A stretch of DNA of 12,961 bases from assembly GCA_035506295.1 (NCBI GenBank), contig DATJPR010000140.1, forward strand, positions 1 to 12,961, in the 5' to 3' direction. The notes beneath the pieces are model-generated. The model was not told the DNA's origin. It saw only the letters and a list, made by a program, of their open reading frames with translations, and made no database searches. The position numbers were made by a program, and so were the translations under genes. Every line of letters begins with the position of its first letter. The first letter of the stretch is position 1. Below, piece by piece: positions 1-5,866 of the stretch. The DNA comes from DATJPR01 sp035506295. GTDB taxonomy: Bacteria > Bacteroidota > Ignavibacteria > UBA10030 > UBA6906.

Positions 1-54
1 GACGGCAAAAGTCAAAGCAAGGAGGGTTACGAGAAAGCGAACGGTATCTTTCAT
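1..54 (-). CDS. N-terminal fragment of a secreted protein (signal peptide only)
   Basis: Only the first 18 codons lie in the window, reading MKDTVRFLVTLLALTFAV. This looks like the start of a Sec signal peptide: Lys and Arg near the N terminus, then a hydrophobic stretch of Leu, Val, Ala and Phe. The start is well supported by an AGGAGG Shine-Dalgarno about eight bases upstream of the ATG. The gene continues off the left edge, so no function can be assigned. It lies downstream of the AraC-family regulator on the same strand, 136 bases away, and may or may not be cotranscribed with it. Confidence 0.6.
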   Translation of the reverse strand, partial: MKDTVRFLVTLLALTFAV

Positions 55-65
55 GGCACGACGCC

Positions 66-71
66 TCCTGC
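66..71 (-). promoter_or_regulatory. Strong Shine-Dalgarno of the left-edge secreted protein
   Basis: The minus strand reads GCAGGAGGCGTCGTGCC just before the ATG at 54. AGGAGG is a full anti-16S match at a normal distance. It is the main reason for calling the short left-edge fragment a real gene start. Confidence 0.6.
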
Positions 72-159
72 GCGTTCAAATGTGATAGGTATGCGAATAG
101 ACGATGGGCGGCTTAGCCCTGCGATCTGCGTGTATGATACGGCAGGAGGGGCGGAAAGT

Positions 160-183
160 CGTCCGAACCCATAAGTCCGGACG
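160..183. repeat. Short inverted repeat with a CATAAGTCCGG core
   Basis: CGTCCG at 160-165 pairs with CGGACG at 178-183 around a 12-base loop, just downstream of the AraC-family gene's stop codon. There is no convincing T tract, so it is at best a weak terminator. The stretch CATAAGTCCGG also occurs on the minus strand at the left end of the tandem repeat near 3365, so this may be a degenerate copy of the same dispersed repeat. Confidence 0.4.
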
Positions 184-190
184 TCATACG

Positions 191-1348
191 CTACGAGGCG
201 AGGCTTTCGACGTTGGTGTGAAGCGTGGATTGCAGCTTTTTTCGGTAGTCGCTCGGGGTCATCCCCGTGGACTTTCTAAAGGCGGCATTGTAGACAGACT
301 TTGAATTGAACCCGCTCTGATAAAGAATCTCCAGGATCGTCTTTTCCACCGAGGCGGGGTCCACCATCAAGCGCTTGCTCTCGCTCACCCTGTATGAGTT
401 CACGAAGTCGTAAAAGTTCTGGTTGAAGGCGGTATTCAAAACCTGAGAGACGACGTAGGCTGGCAGCGCAACGCGCTCCGCAAGATCAGTGAGAGAAAGT
501 GTCGGATTGAGATAAGGCTTGTTGGAATCCATAAATGACGTGAGCTTCCGGGCGTATTCAAGCCTGTCATCCTCGGAGAGGAGGTTCTTCTCGTATTTCG
601 GTCTCCGCTCAGCGGGCAGATGAAATGTCGCCGGAAACTTGAGTCCCTCGTAAACAACCGTGTTGGCGATGAAGAAGATGTTGAAGGCCGTCAGAAACTG
701 CAAGCCGTACCAAAATGAAGCACCGACGGGCACAAACCACGTTGCGACGTTCACTCCCCATACGACGATGAAGTCGATGATGAGGAATTTGAGGAAGCGG
801 ATATTTCTTTCGAATGACTGCGATGTGTAGGCGTAGAGCGTGGAGTTCCGCTGCGTGAGCACCATCAGTGCCGCGATGCCATAGATCGTGAAGTGAACGT
901 AGAACGCGAACCCAACGATGATGCTCCAGCGCGCGCTGAAGGGAAACCCCTGTTGAAGCAGAACACGCTGAGCTGCGGAGCCCTGACTATGGTACAGCAC
1001 CACCATGAACGCAAGGTGCAGCACAAACGGAAGGAGATGCAGGAGGTGCCTGCGGGAAAACACGATGTCCTTCCCGATCAGAACCCCCATCAGAAAATAG
1101 ATAGACGGCCCGAGAAGGAACTGAAACGAAGAGCCGATGCACACGAGGAAGAGCAGTTGTTGTGGAATGAAGGAAGCATACTGGATGAGCAGCAGGTCGG
1201 TCACGAACGCCGCTTTCGACCCGATGAAGAGTGCAAGCAGAATGTTCTTCTTCGATTTCCTCTGCGGGTTGAAGAGAAGAAAGATGCATATCAGGGAGAT
1301 TTGGAAAACGGTGAAGATCCGAAAGCTGGAAATAATGTCGAAGCTCAC
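191..1348 (-). CDS. Membrane-anchored AraC-family transcriptional regulator
   Basis: This 385-residue protein has an N-terminal integral-membrane part and a C-terminal AraC/XylS DNA-binding domain. Residues about 8-240 hold six or seven hydrophobic segments (for example 11-26, 37-58, 63-90, 103-119, 142-165, 186-208, 217-235) and no recognisable enzyme domain. Residues about 280-372 form the two helix-turn-helix units, with the typical NFYDFVNSYRV segment (311-321), then YQSGFNSKSVYNAAFRK and TGMTPSDYRKKL. Such proteins probably sense a signal at the membrane and control nearby genes; the ligand is unknown. I start at the GTG at 1348. The frame stays open further upstream, but that extension translates GC-rich repeats, is Arg/Pro-rich, and has no ATG between 1687 and this point. 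An AGGGA lies nine bases upstream. The gene is divergent from the T9SS beta-helix gene, a possible target. Confidence 0.8.
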   Translation of the reverse strand: MSFDIISSFRIFTVFQISLICIFLLFNPQRKSKKNILLALFIGSKAAFVTDLLLIQYASFIPQQLLFLVCIGSSFQFLLGPSIYFLMGVLIGKDIVFSRRHLLHLLPFVLHLAFMVVLYHSQGSAAQRVLLQQGFPFSARWSIIVGFAFYVHFTIYGIAALMVLTQRNSTLYAYTSQSFERNIRFLKFLIIDFIVVWGVNVATWFVPVGASFWYGLQFLTAFNIFFIANTVVYEGLKFPATFHLPAERRPKYEKNLLSEDDRLEYARKLTSFMDSNKPYLNPTLSLTDLAERVALPAYVVSQVLNTAFNQNFYDFVNSYRVSESKRLMVDPASVEKTILEILYQSGFNSKSVYNAAFRKSTGMTPSDYRKKLQSTLHTNVESLAS

Positions 1349-1540
1349 GTGTGTTCCCTGAACTGGGGGCGTGGATCGCGCAGAAGCACGGCGTTTGTGG
1401 TGCCAATACGCAAATGAGGTGGCAAAGAACCGACGAGGATGCTCCAGAATATACAAACTGTCTCGACGGAAATCAGAAAATAGATGTTCCGGTCCAGCTC
1501 TCGAGAATATCTCCCGGTCCTCGCAATTCTCCCCCCAAAA

Positions 1541-1568
1541 AGGTACGACTTTCGGAATCCGGTCGAAC
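1541..1568 (+). repeat. 28-base direct repeat, copy 1
   Basis: This copy matches the second copy at 1730-1757 in 27 of 28 bases; the single difference is T versus C at 1552/1741. Similarity resumes a little further with GGCCCCT (1572-1578 and 1759-1765). The copy contains a small dyad, CGGA-A-TCCG. It lies just upstream of the GC-rich tract. Confidence 0.75.
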
Positions 1569-1589
1569 GCCGGCCCCTGTTTGAAAAAT

Positions 1590-1690
1590 GCAGGCAGGGT
1601 GGCCTGGCCCAGACCTGTCCCGGGCCTAGCCCGGGCCTGTCCCCGCCCTGGCACCGCCCTGTCCCTGCCCTGGCACCGACCTGGCACCCA
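1590..1690. repeat. GC-rich low-complexity tract with degenerate CCTGGCACC and CCTGTCC units
   Basis: The tract is built from reiterated short words: CCTGGCACC occurs three times (near 1648, 1669 and 1680), CCTGTCC and CCCTGCC recur, and almost no A or T is present. It contains a perfect hairpin, CCCGGGC-CTA-GCCCGGG, at 1619-1635. No protein family is visible on either strand. It is probably a decayed tandem repeat or part of a dispersed intergenic element bounded by the 28-base direct repeats. Confidence 0.6.
1619..1635. repeat. Perfect 7-bp-stem hairpin
   Basis: CCCGGGC at 1619-1625 and GCCCGGG at 1629-1635 are exact reverse complements with a three-base CTA loop. No T tract follows on either strand, so an intrinsic terminator is not supported. 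Confidence 0.6.
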
Positions 1691-1729
1691 TCACCAGAAT
1701 CTTATATTCCCCAGAATGCTCCGCACATT

Positions 1730-1757
1730 AGGTACGACTTCCGGAATCCGGTCGAAC
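1730..1757 (+). repeat. 28-base direct repeat, copy 2
   Basis: This is the second copy of the repeat at 1541-1568, in the same orientation and 189 bases further on, ending 58 bases before the beta-helix start codon. With copy 1 it brackets the GC-rich tract. It could be the scar of a duplication, the edge of a dispersed element, or a paired regulator-binding site; the sequence alone does not decide. Confidence 0.75.
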
Positions 1758-1803
1758 AGGCCCCTTCTCCAATAGTATCTTGCCGGTGGTTAACACACCA
1801 TTC

Positions 1804-1810
1804 ATAGGAG
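1804..1810 (+). promoter_or_regulatory. Ribosome binding site deciding the beta-helix start
   Basis: ATAGGAG lies five bases before the ATG at 1816. The alternative in-frame ATG at 1780 has no comparable site and would put 12 polar residues ahead of the signal peptide. Confidence 0.6.
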
Positions 1811-1815
1811 AAGCC

Positions 1816-3225
1816 ATGGTTTTGCGAAGAAGCCTTTTTGTCTCTGTGGCGTTTGCGTTGTTCATCAGCGCATCCATTGCCCGGGCCGCCACAATCCGGG
1901 TTCCGGGCGATAAGGCGACGATTCAAGCAGCGATTAGCTCTGCGACGAACGGTGATACTGTTCTGGTTTATCCCGGGACATACTACGAGAACATCTGCTT
2001 CAGGGGAAAGAAGATCGTCCTGACAAGCCGATACTGCGAAACCTCCGACACAACGTTCATCCTTTCCACGATCCTCAACGGCAGCAACGGCGTCGGCAGC
2101 GACACGGGAAGCGTGGTCCGCATCACGAACGGTGAGGATTCCACCGCCGTGTTGCAGGGATTCACCATCACCGGCGGGAGCGGAACGAACTGGACGGATG
2201 AACATGGCGCCGGAGTCTATCGTGAGGGCGGCGGAGTGCTTGTTGCCGGCTGTTCGCCGACGATTCAGTTCAATCTGATCATCGGAAACACGGTGTCCAA
2301 GAATTCGAAGGTCACGAGCGCCGGCGGCGGCGGCATGCGAATCGGCGACGGCAATCCGTCGATCCTCAACAACGTCGTCGTCGGCAACACCGGCCGGTAT
2401 GGCGCGGGGGTTGTGTTGAATTATACGGGCGCGACTGTGCGGAACAACATTGTGACCGGTAACTCCGGTGGACAGGATTACGGCGGAGGTGCGCTCTGGA
2501 TCAACCAGAATGGGCCGGCACCCAAGCTTATCGAGAACAATACGATCGCGAACAACGCCATCGTGGCAGTTTACGTCTACCAGGGATCGTCAACATTCCG
2601 GAACGACATTTTCTGGGGAACATCCTCCAGCTCAGGAGCCCAGCTCGTTGTGCGCGCCGGTTCTCAGACGGTAACGTATTCCGACGTTCAGGGAGGGTTT
2701 GGCGGGGTCGGGAATATCGCGAGCGATCCTCAGTTCGCAGATTCACACTTCCATCTCCTCGTTGCGTCACCGTGTGTCGACGCGGGAGATACCGCGGTGG
2801 CGCTTCAGGATCGTGCGGATACCAGCTTGCCGGGCTCGGCCTTGTGGCCTTCGATGGGCGGAAGGAGAAATGACATGGGAGCGTACGGCGGCTCGCGGGC
2901 AAGGGTGTTGCCTCTCGTACTTTCGCTGACGAGTGCAGCACGATCGGGGTTAGTGCTCCCCGGCGAGATCCGGTTGGAGCAGAATTATCCGAACCCGTTC
3001 AACCCGACAACAGTTATCAGCGGACAGTGGACAGCCGACAGTAGGGTAACGCTCGTCGTCTATGATCTGCTTGGGCGGGAAGTGGCTGTGCTGGCGGATG
3101 GCAGGTACTCGGCAGGGCGGCACTCATTCGCATTCGATGGCAGTCGGTTTTCGTCGGGAGTGTACTTCTACGAGTTGACGTCGGGAGCAACTCGGCTTGT
3201 ACGCTCCATGGCGCTCGTCAAGTAG
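1816..3225 (+). CDS. Secreted right-handed parallel beta-helix protein with T9SS type A sorting domain
   Basis: This 469-residue protein has a Sec signal peptide (about 1-25, ending ARA-A). A right-handed beta-helix of the pectate-lyase/NosD-like type spans about 26-345, with repeated short turns such as NNVVVGNTG, NNIVTGNSGG and ENNTIANNA. The characteristic ending DPQF...SPCVDAGD and NDMGAYGG follows. After a short linker, residues about 387-469 form the C-terminal sorting domain, with IRLEQNYPNPFNPTT, VYDLLGREVAVLADG and a final RSMALVK. T9SS cargo carries this domain across the outer membrane and is then attached to the surface or released. The beta-helix may bind or cleave a polysaccharide, but I see no definite catalytic set. 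I chose the ATG at 1816 because ATAGGAG sits five bases upstream and the signal peptide starts there. The first strand of the sorting domain is unusual: it is encoded by heptanucleotide repeat DNA (3021-3041). Confidence 0.88.
   Translation: MVLRRSLFVSVAFALFISASIARAATIRVPGDKATIQAAISSATNGDTVLVYPGTYYENICFRGKKIVLTSRYCETSDTTFILSTILNGSNGVGSDTGSVVRITNGEDSTAVLQGFTITGGSGTNWTDEHGAGVYREGGGVLVAGCSPTIQFNLIIGNTVSKNSKVTSAGGGGMRIGDGNPSILNNVVVGNTGRYGAGVVLNYTGATVRNNIVTGNSGGQDYGGGALWINQNGPAPKLIENNTIANNAIVAVYVYQGSSTFRNDIFWGTSSSSGAQLVVRAGSQTVTYSDVQGGFGGVGNIASDPQFADSHFHLLVASPCVDAGDTAVALQDRADTSLPGSALWPSMGGRRNDMGAYGGSRARVLPLVLSLTSAARSGLVLPGEIRLEQNYPNPFNPTTVISGQWTADSRVTLVVYDLLGREVAVLADGRYSAGRHSFAFDGSRFSSGVYFYELTSGATRLVRSMALVK
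3021..3041 (+). repeat. Heptanucleotide repeat (NNGACAG)x3 inside the sorting domain
   Basis: Three consecutive seven-base units, CGGACAG, TGGACAG and CCGACAG, occupy these 21 bases in frame within the beta-helix gene. They encode most of the segment SGQWTADSR. The same heptad family builds intergenic hairpins at 9379-9449 and 11349-11442 and, in the opposite orientation, a four-unit array at 3288-3315 just after this gene. Confidence 0.75.
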
Positions 3226-3251
3226 CCGAAACAGAACAGCGCACAGCTGAG

Positions 3252-3272
3252 GGAAGTCGCCCGCGAACTTCC
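3252..3272. repeat. Small hairpin after the beta-helix gene
   Basis: GGAAGT at 3252-3257 and ACTTCC at 3267-3272 are perfect complements around a nine-base GC-rich loop. It lies 27 bases after the beta-helix stop. AAAATTAT follows rather than a T tract, so termination on the plus strand is possible but unproven. Confidence 0.35.
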
Positions 3273-3287
3273 AAAATTATCCGATTC

Positions 3288-3315
3288 CTGTTCACTGTCG
3301 ACTGTCAACTGAACA
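3288..3315 (+). repeat. Heptanucleotide repeat (CTGTCNN)x4, degenerate
   Basis: Units are CTGTTCA, CTGTCGA, CTGTCAA and CTGAACA. The array is inverted relative to the heptads at 3021-3041, and its own ends, GTTCA (3290) and TGAAC (3310-3314), are complementary. It lies in the spacer between the convergent beta-helix and VOC genes. Confidence 0.6.
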
Positions 3316-3364
3316 CTTTCGAGCGCTTCACCAGATTCTGCAGGGAAATCTGAAATCTTGGCCG

Positions 3365-3425
3365 GACTTATGAGTCAGACATCTTATTCTGACTTGTGAG
3401 TCTGACATCTTAGTCTGACTTGTGA
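3365..3425 (+). repeat. 26-base tandem repeat, about 2.3 copies
   Basis: Unit 1 (3365-3390) and unit 2 (3391-3416) differ at only three of 26 positions, and a third partial unit (3417-3425) repeats the first nine bases of unit 2. Each unit has the form GACTTRTGAGTCWGAC followed by ATCTTAKTCT. The repeat lies 23 bases past the end of the VOC gene. Words from it recur beyond the other end of that gene at 3929-3953. Confidence 0.8.
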
Positions 3426-3448
3426 AAATGGCTCAGAACTCCGGCCTT

Positions 3449-3859
3449 TCAACCGGCACTTCCCTGGAGCCGTGCCTCGGGTATGGTGGGCTGAAATAGT
3501 TCTATCGGATTGCCAGAGGGATCGTCAATAAGACATTGCCTCCCGCCGACGCCAGTGATAATTTCGTTGCGAAAATGCACGCCTGATCGATGGAGTTTGC
3601 TTGCTACAGCCTCGATGTCCGGAACCTCGATTGCAAACCGGTTCCATCCTCCAGGAGCTGGAAGCGTGCCATCCGGCATTGCCTGACCGCCCCCTGGACC
3701 GCCACCCGGCTTGCTCAGAACGAGGCGGAGATCCCCGCGGGACAACATCGCAAACGTGGGGGCTGGGTGCATGACTTCCTGAAAACCGAGGAGCGTGCAG
3801 TAAAATTCAATTGCTGTATCGACATCGTCTACGATGTATCGGACCTGAACGGTAGCCAT
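3449..3859 (-). CDS. VOC-fold (glyoxalase/bleomycin-resistance/dioxygenase superfamily) protein
   Basis: This 136-residue single-domain protein is the usual size for a stand-alone vicinal-oxygen-chelate protein. It shows the two beta-alpha-beta-beta-beta modules: VRYIVDDVDTAIEFYCTLLGF at the N terminus and NRFAIEVPDIEAVASKLHRSG in the second half. The usual terminal signature follows, DDPSGNPIELFQP, with the Glu that often ligates metal. The His normally seen at the first strand is replaced (VRYIV) and the second-module His is Arg (NRFAIEV), so a classic metal-dependent lyase or dioxygenase is unlikely; binding or sequestration is possible. The substrate is unknown. The start at 3859 is set by the Shine-Dalgarno GGAGGGA close upstream; a longer in-frame extension to 3928 lacks such a site and would run into repeat DNA. 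The gene stands alone on the minus strand, converging with the beta-helix gene. Confidence 0.8.
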   Translation of the reverse strand: MATVQVRYIVDDVDTAIEFYCTLLGFQEVMHPAPTFAMLSRGDLRLVLSKPGGGPGGGQAMPDGTLPAPGGWNRFAIEVPDIEAVASKLHRSGVHFRNEIITGVGGRQCLIDDPSGNPIELFQPTIPEARLQGSAG

Positions 3860-3928
3860 GGCTTCCCTCCTACGCAAAGGATAACCTCGACGGCAGGCGA
3901 AAGGTGCCCATCCCAGTTGCACGGTCAT

Positions 3929-3953
3929 GTCAGACTCACAAGTCTGACTTGTG
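3929..3953. repeat. Perfect 8-bp palindrome related to the 26-base tandem repeat
   Basis: GTCAGACT-CACA-AGTCTGAC (3929-3948) is a perfect inverted repeat with a four-base loop. AGTCTGACTTGTG (3941-3953) matches 3412-3424 exactly, and GTCAGACTCACA is the exact complement of 3395-3406. It lies 70 bases upstream of the VOC start. It could be an operator of the VOC gene or a copy of the dispersed repeat on the other side of it. Confidence 0.65.
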
Positions 3954-4040
3954 TACCATTGTGTCCCCCTAGTGCGCCCTTATGTTCCTGACTACCCCAA
4001 TTGTCCGATATTCCTGTAATTCCGCACAGACAACCTCGCT

Positions 4041-4077
4041 ACAAAACAAACAGGCGGTCCCAATCGGAACCGCCTGT
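4041..4077 (-). terminator. Strong intrinsic terminator of the long minus-strand gene train
   Basis: Read on the minus strand, ACAGGCGGTTCC pairs with GGGACCGCCTGT around a GATT loop (4050-4077), with one imperfect position, and TTTGTTTTGT follows at once. A GC-rich stem plus T-rich tail 60 bases after the DUF4412 stop codon is a textbook Rho-independent terminator. It marks the likely end of the transcript that begins at yicC. Confidence 0.85.
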
Positions 4078-4136
4078 GGCTCAACTTTGGCAACTGCCGC
4101 CGGGCTATCAACACCCGGTCCCGCCTCTGGCTGGGA

Positions 4137-4919
4137 TTACTTCGCGGTATTCCCGTTGAGGTCCATCGCCACCTTGGTGAATCCTGCGGGGACGTCGAAC
4201 TCGGAAGAGGAAATCGACTTCAGTTCAAGCTTCGTGGTCTCGGTCTTCACGCCCATCGCCATCTCCATTTCAAGCGGATAACCCTGGATCTTCTTCATGG
4301 CTTCCACCATCGAGGAACCTGCACCCGGGGCTGAGGAGGCGAGACGCGTAGACATCTCCTCGAAGTCTTTCCGCATGGACGCGAAACCCTTTACGTCGTT
4401 CGTGGCCCACGCAGTGAGAAAATCCTTGCCGTCCTGTGTGACGACATACTTCGTGGCGGTGTACCCGGCGATGGTTTTCTTTTCGCCGGTGTTGGTCACG
4501 TCCATCTTCGGTTGCTGACCGTTCTTTCCCTTCATCTGCGCTCCGAGGAGTTGCTCCATCATCTTTTTTTGCTCCGGAGGCATGTTCTCCATCTTCTTTT
4601 GCAGATCAGCCATCTTGGTGTCCATCTCCGCCGATGCCTTCTTCATCTGTGCTTCCCACTCCTCGAATGTCATCGCGGAATACGTCTTCTCGGCGACGTT
4701 GACCCGATAGATCATTTGCTTGTCGAGACGAATGATGATTTCCTGATCGCCGGTCACGGTCTTCATCATCTTCGGCATGAAATACGACTGCCCTGCGTAC
4801 GTCTGGCCGCCCGCCGCCTGGACTGTGGTGTTTGTTTCCGTATAAATGCCCTGGCCCAACGCGACGGCGCCGATACACAGGACGACGAGCAGAGCAAATA
4901 AACGTATGTGGGTCCTCAT
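4137..4919 (-). CDS. Secreted DUF4412-like protein
   Basis: This protein of about 260 residues has a Sec signal peptide (about 1-22, hydrophobic LFALLVVLCIGAVALG). The mature part is beta-rich at both ends, as in DUF4412 periplasmic or outer-membrane-associated proteins of the FCB group. Their function is not established; the fold may relate to LolA/LolB-like lipid carriers. Residues about 75-130 form a very Met/Lys/Glu-rich helical segment (KKMENMPPEQKKMMEQ). The C-terminal half has YTATKYVVTQDGKDFLTAWAT and ends near FDVPAGFTKVAMDL, the usual ending of this family. I prefer the ATG at 4919 over the one at 4925: AAGGA then sits six bases from the start instead of touching it. It is the last gene of the train, 45 bases after the DUF1460 gene and followed by a strong terminator. 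Confidence 0.75.
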   Translation of the reverse strand: MRTHIRLFALLVVLCIGAVALGQGIYTETNTTVQAAGGQTYAGQSYFMPKMMKTVTGDQEIIIRLDKQMIYRVNVAEKTYSAMTFEEWEAQMKKASAEMDTKMADLQKKMENMPPEQKKMMEQLLGAQMKGKNGQQPKMDVTNTGEKKTIAGYTATKYVVTQDGKDFLTAWATNDVKGFASMRKDFEEMSTRLASSAPGAGSSMVEAMKKIQGYPLEMEMAMGVKTETTKLELKSISSSEFDVPAGFTKVAMDLNGNTAK

Positions 4920-4945
4920 ATCCATTCCTTTCTTGGAGATGTGAT

Positions 4946-4970
4946 CCTTGGCGGCGAATGGCCGCTAAGG
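4946..4970. repeat. Hairpin overlapping the DUF1460 stop codon
   Basis: CCTT-G-GCGGC (4946-4955), loop GAATG, GCCGC-T-AAGG (4961-4970): nine paired bases with one mismatch. It spans the stop codon (4965-4967) of the DUF1460 gene and lies before the ribosome binding site of the next gene. No T tract follows on the minus strand, so it may protect mRNA ends or act as a partial attenuator rather than a full terminator. Confidence 0.5.
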
Positions 4971-5855
4971 GTTTAGTGGACGTGCTACAATAATGCCTGT
5001 GGCTTTGGTGATGGCGGCAACATAGTCGGAAAGCGCATGATCCGACAATTCGACCGATCCTCCCGAAAGCGGCGCGTGGAGGAATTTCACCGCGCCGGCG
5101 GAACGGACGGCGAACCCGACATGAGTGACGTCAAGCCCTTGCGTCGATGTCGCGATCGCGACGATATCGCCGCTCTTGATCCTCGATCCGGCGGGAGCGA
5201 TTGCCTGTTTCGGCAACACGGTATATGGTTGAGCGGAAAGCCGCTTCTCAACTTCCGCGATGGCTTCAAGATTGGACTTGTCCGCGAGCTGACGGTAACT
5301 TGCGGGATGTGTCGTCATGAAATCGATCGGCTTTGTCACCGACACGCCGCCGAGATCGAACGTGATATTCTTGACGATCCCCTTCGCGACATTGTCCGCG
5401 ATCCAATCGATGAAATAGTGCAGTCTGCTGGGATATTCCCGGATCACGCCGCCGCGGTAACGAATTTTCTGCAGCTGCTCTTTGAACGCGTCGAAGGTGG
5501 GGGTTCCCGCACGGGCACATCGCGAAAGCGCGAGCGTGTTCTCGACAAAGGTCGTGCAGTCGAACTCCCGGAGATTGATCACAAGTCGTTCGGGCCCGGG
5601 GACCTCCAGCGTGTGCGCACCGTACGGCGTGCCAATGAAGGACGATCCAATGATATCGACGATTTCCCCGATGTCATCCCCCACAAGCCCACGTCGCGCC
5701 GCGAGGGCAAACGTGCGCGCGACGATCTCCTCGTCCGTCGCACCGGCGGGTTGCACGGTGTTCCCGAGCGTTTTGATCGCCTCCGACGGCGATACCGCCG
5801 CGAGACCCAACAGGGAACCGAAGGAGTTCAAGAACGAACGTCGCGACCGTTGCAT
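4965..5855 (-). CDS. DUF1460 family N-acetylmuramoyl-L-alanine amidase-like protein (NlpC/P60 superfamily)
   Basis: This 296-residue protein belongs to DUF1460, a branch of the NlpC/P60 cysteine peptidases shown structurally and biochemically to act as amidases on muropeptides, in cell-wall recycling or turnover. The catalytic Cys is in REFDCTTFVENTLAL (Cys100), and the His is likely in DVTHVGFAV (His245). FLHAPLSGGSVELS (259-272) is another conserved family block. The N terminus, RSRRSFLNSFGSLLGLAAV, has a twin-arginine (SRRxFL) motif followed by a hydrophobic stretch, so export by Tat is likely. It starts 11 bases after dnaB, and the Shine-Dalgarno AGGGA overlaps the dnaB stop codon, so the two are surely cotranscribed. 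The annotated name follows the family; activity on a specific muropeptide is inferred. Confidence 0.85.
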   Translation of the reverse strand: MQRSRRSFLNSFGSLLGLAAVSPSEAIKTLGNTVQPAGATDEEIVARTFALAARRGLVGDDIGEIVDIIGSSFIGTPYGAHTLEVPGPERLVINLREFDCTTFVENTLALSRCARAGTPTFDAFKEQLQKIRYRGGVIREYPSRLHYFIDWIADNVAKGIVKNITFDLGGVSVTKPIDFMTTHPASYRQLADKSNLEAIAEVEKRLSAQPYTVLPKQAIAPAGSRIKSGDIVAIATSTQGLDVTHVGFAVRSAGAVKFLHAPLSGGSVELSDHALSDYVAAITKATGIIVARPLNP

Positions 5856-5866
5856 GTGGGTGTTCC

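Larger units (their letters stand above)
1349..1815. other. 467-base gene-free divergent spacer with repeats
   Basis: This is the spacer between the divergent AraC-family regulator and the beta-helix gene. Open frames cross it on both strands, but they translate to Pro/Arg/Gly-rich low-complexity sequence with no recognisable domain, so I do not call genes. It holds the pair of 28-base direct repeats and the GC-rich tract with a perfect hairpin listed separately. It must also hold the promoters of both flanking genes. Candidate -10 hexamers such as TATATT on the minus strand near 1450 have no good partner -35, so I do not call a promoter. Confidence 0.7.

Noticed and set aside
893..1417. 174-codon plus-strand frame opposite the AraC-family gene
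   Set aside because: It is highly charged, lacks domain features and is fully antisense to a gene with clear membrane segments and a DNA-binding domain.
1619..1635. Intrinsic terminator in the divergent spacer
   Set aside because: It is a perfect stem but has no T tract on either side and no upstream gene on either strand pointing toward it.
1349..1687. N-terminal extension of the AraC-family protein to an ATG at 1687
   Set aside because: The extra 113 residues translate the GC-rich repeats, are Arg/Pro-rich and unlike any membrane or regulator domain. The GTG at 1348 gives the normal family length and N terminus.
1371..1807. Plus-strand open frames across the GC-rich spacer
   Set aside because: They encode Pro/Arg-rich low-complexity sequence made by the repeats, lack ribosome binding sites, and several overlapping frames are open at once, as expected for GC-rich DNA.
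3365..3425. CRISPR-like array
   Set aside because: The 26-base units are directly adjacent with no spacers, there are only about 2.3 of them, and no cas gene is present.
3954..4040. Promoter or small gene between the VOC gene and the terminator
   Set aside because: I looked for paired hexamers and short frames with ribosome binding sites and found none that I could defend.
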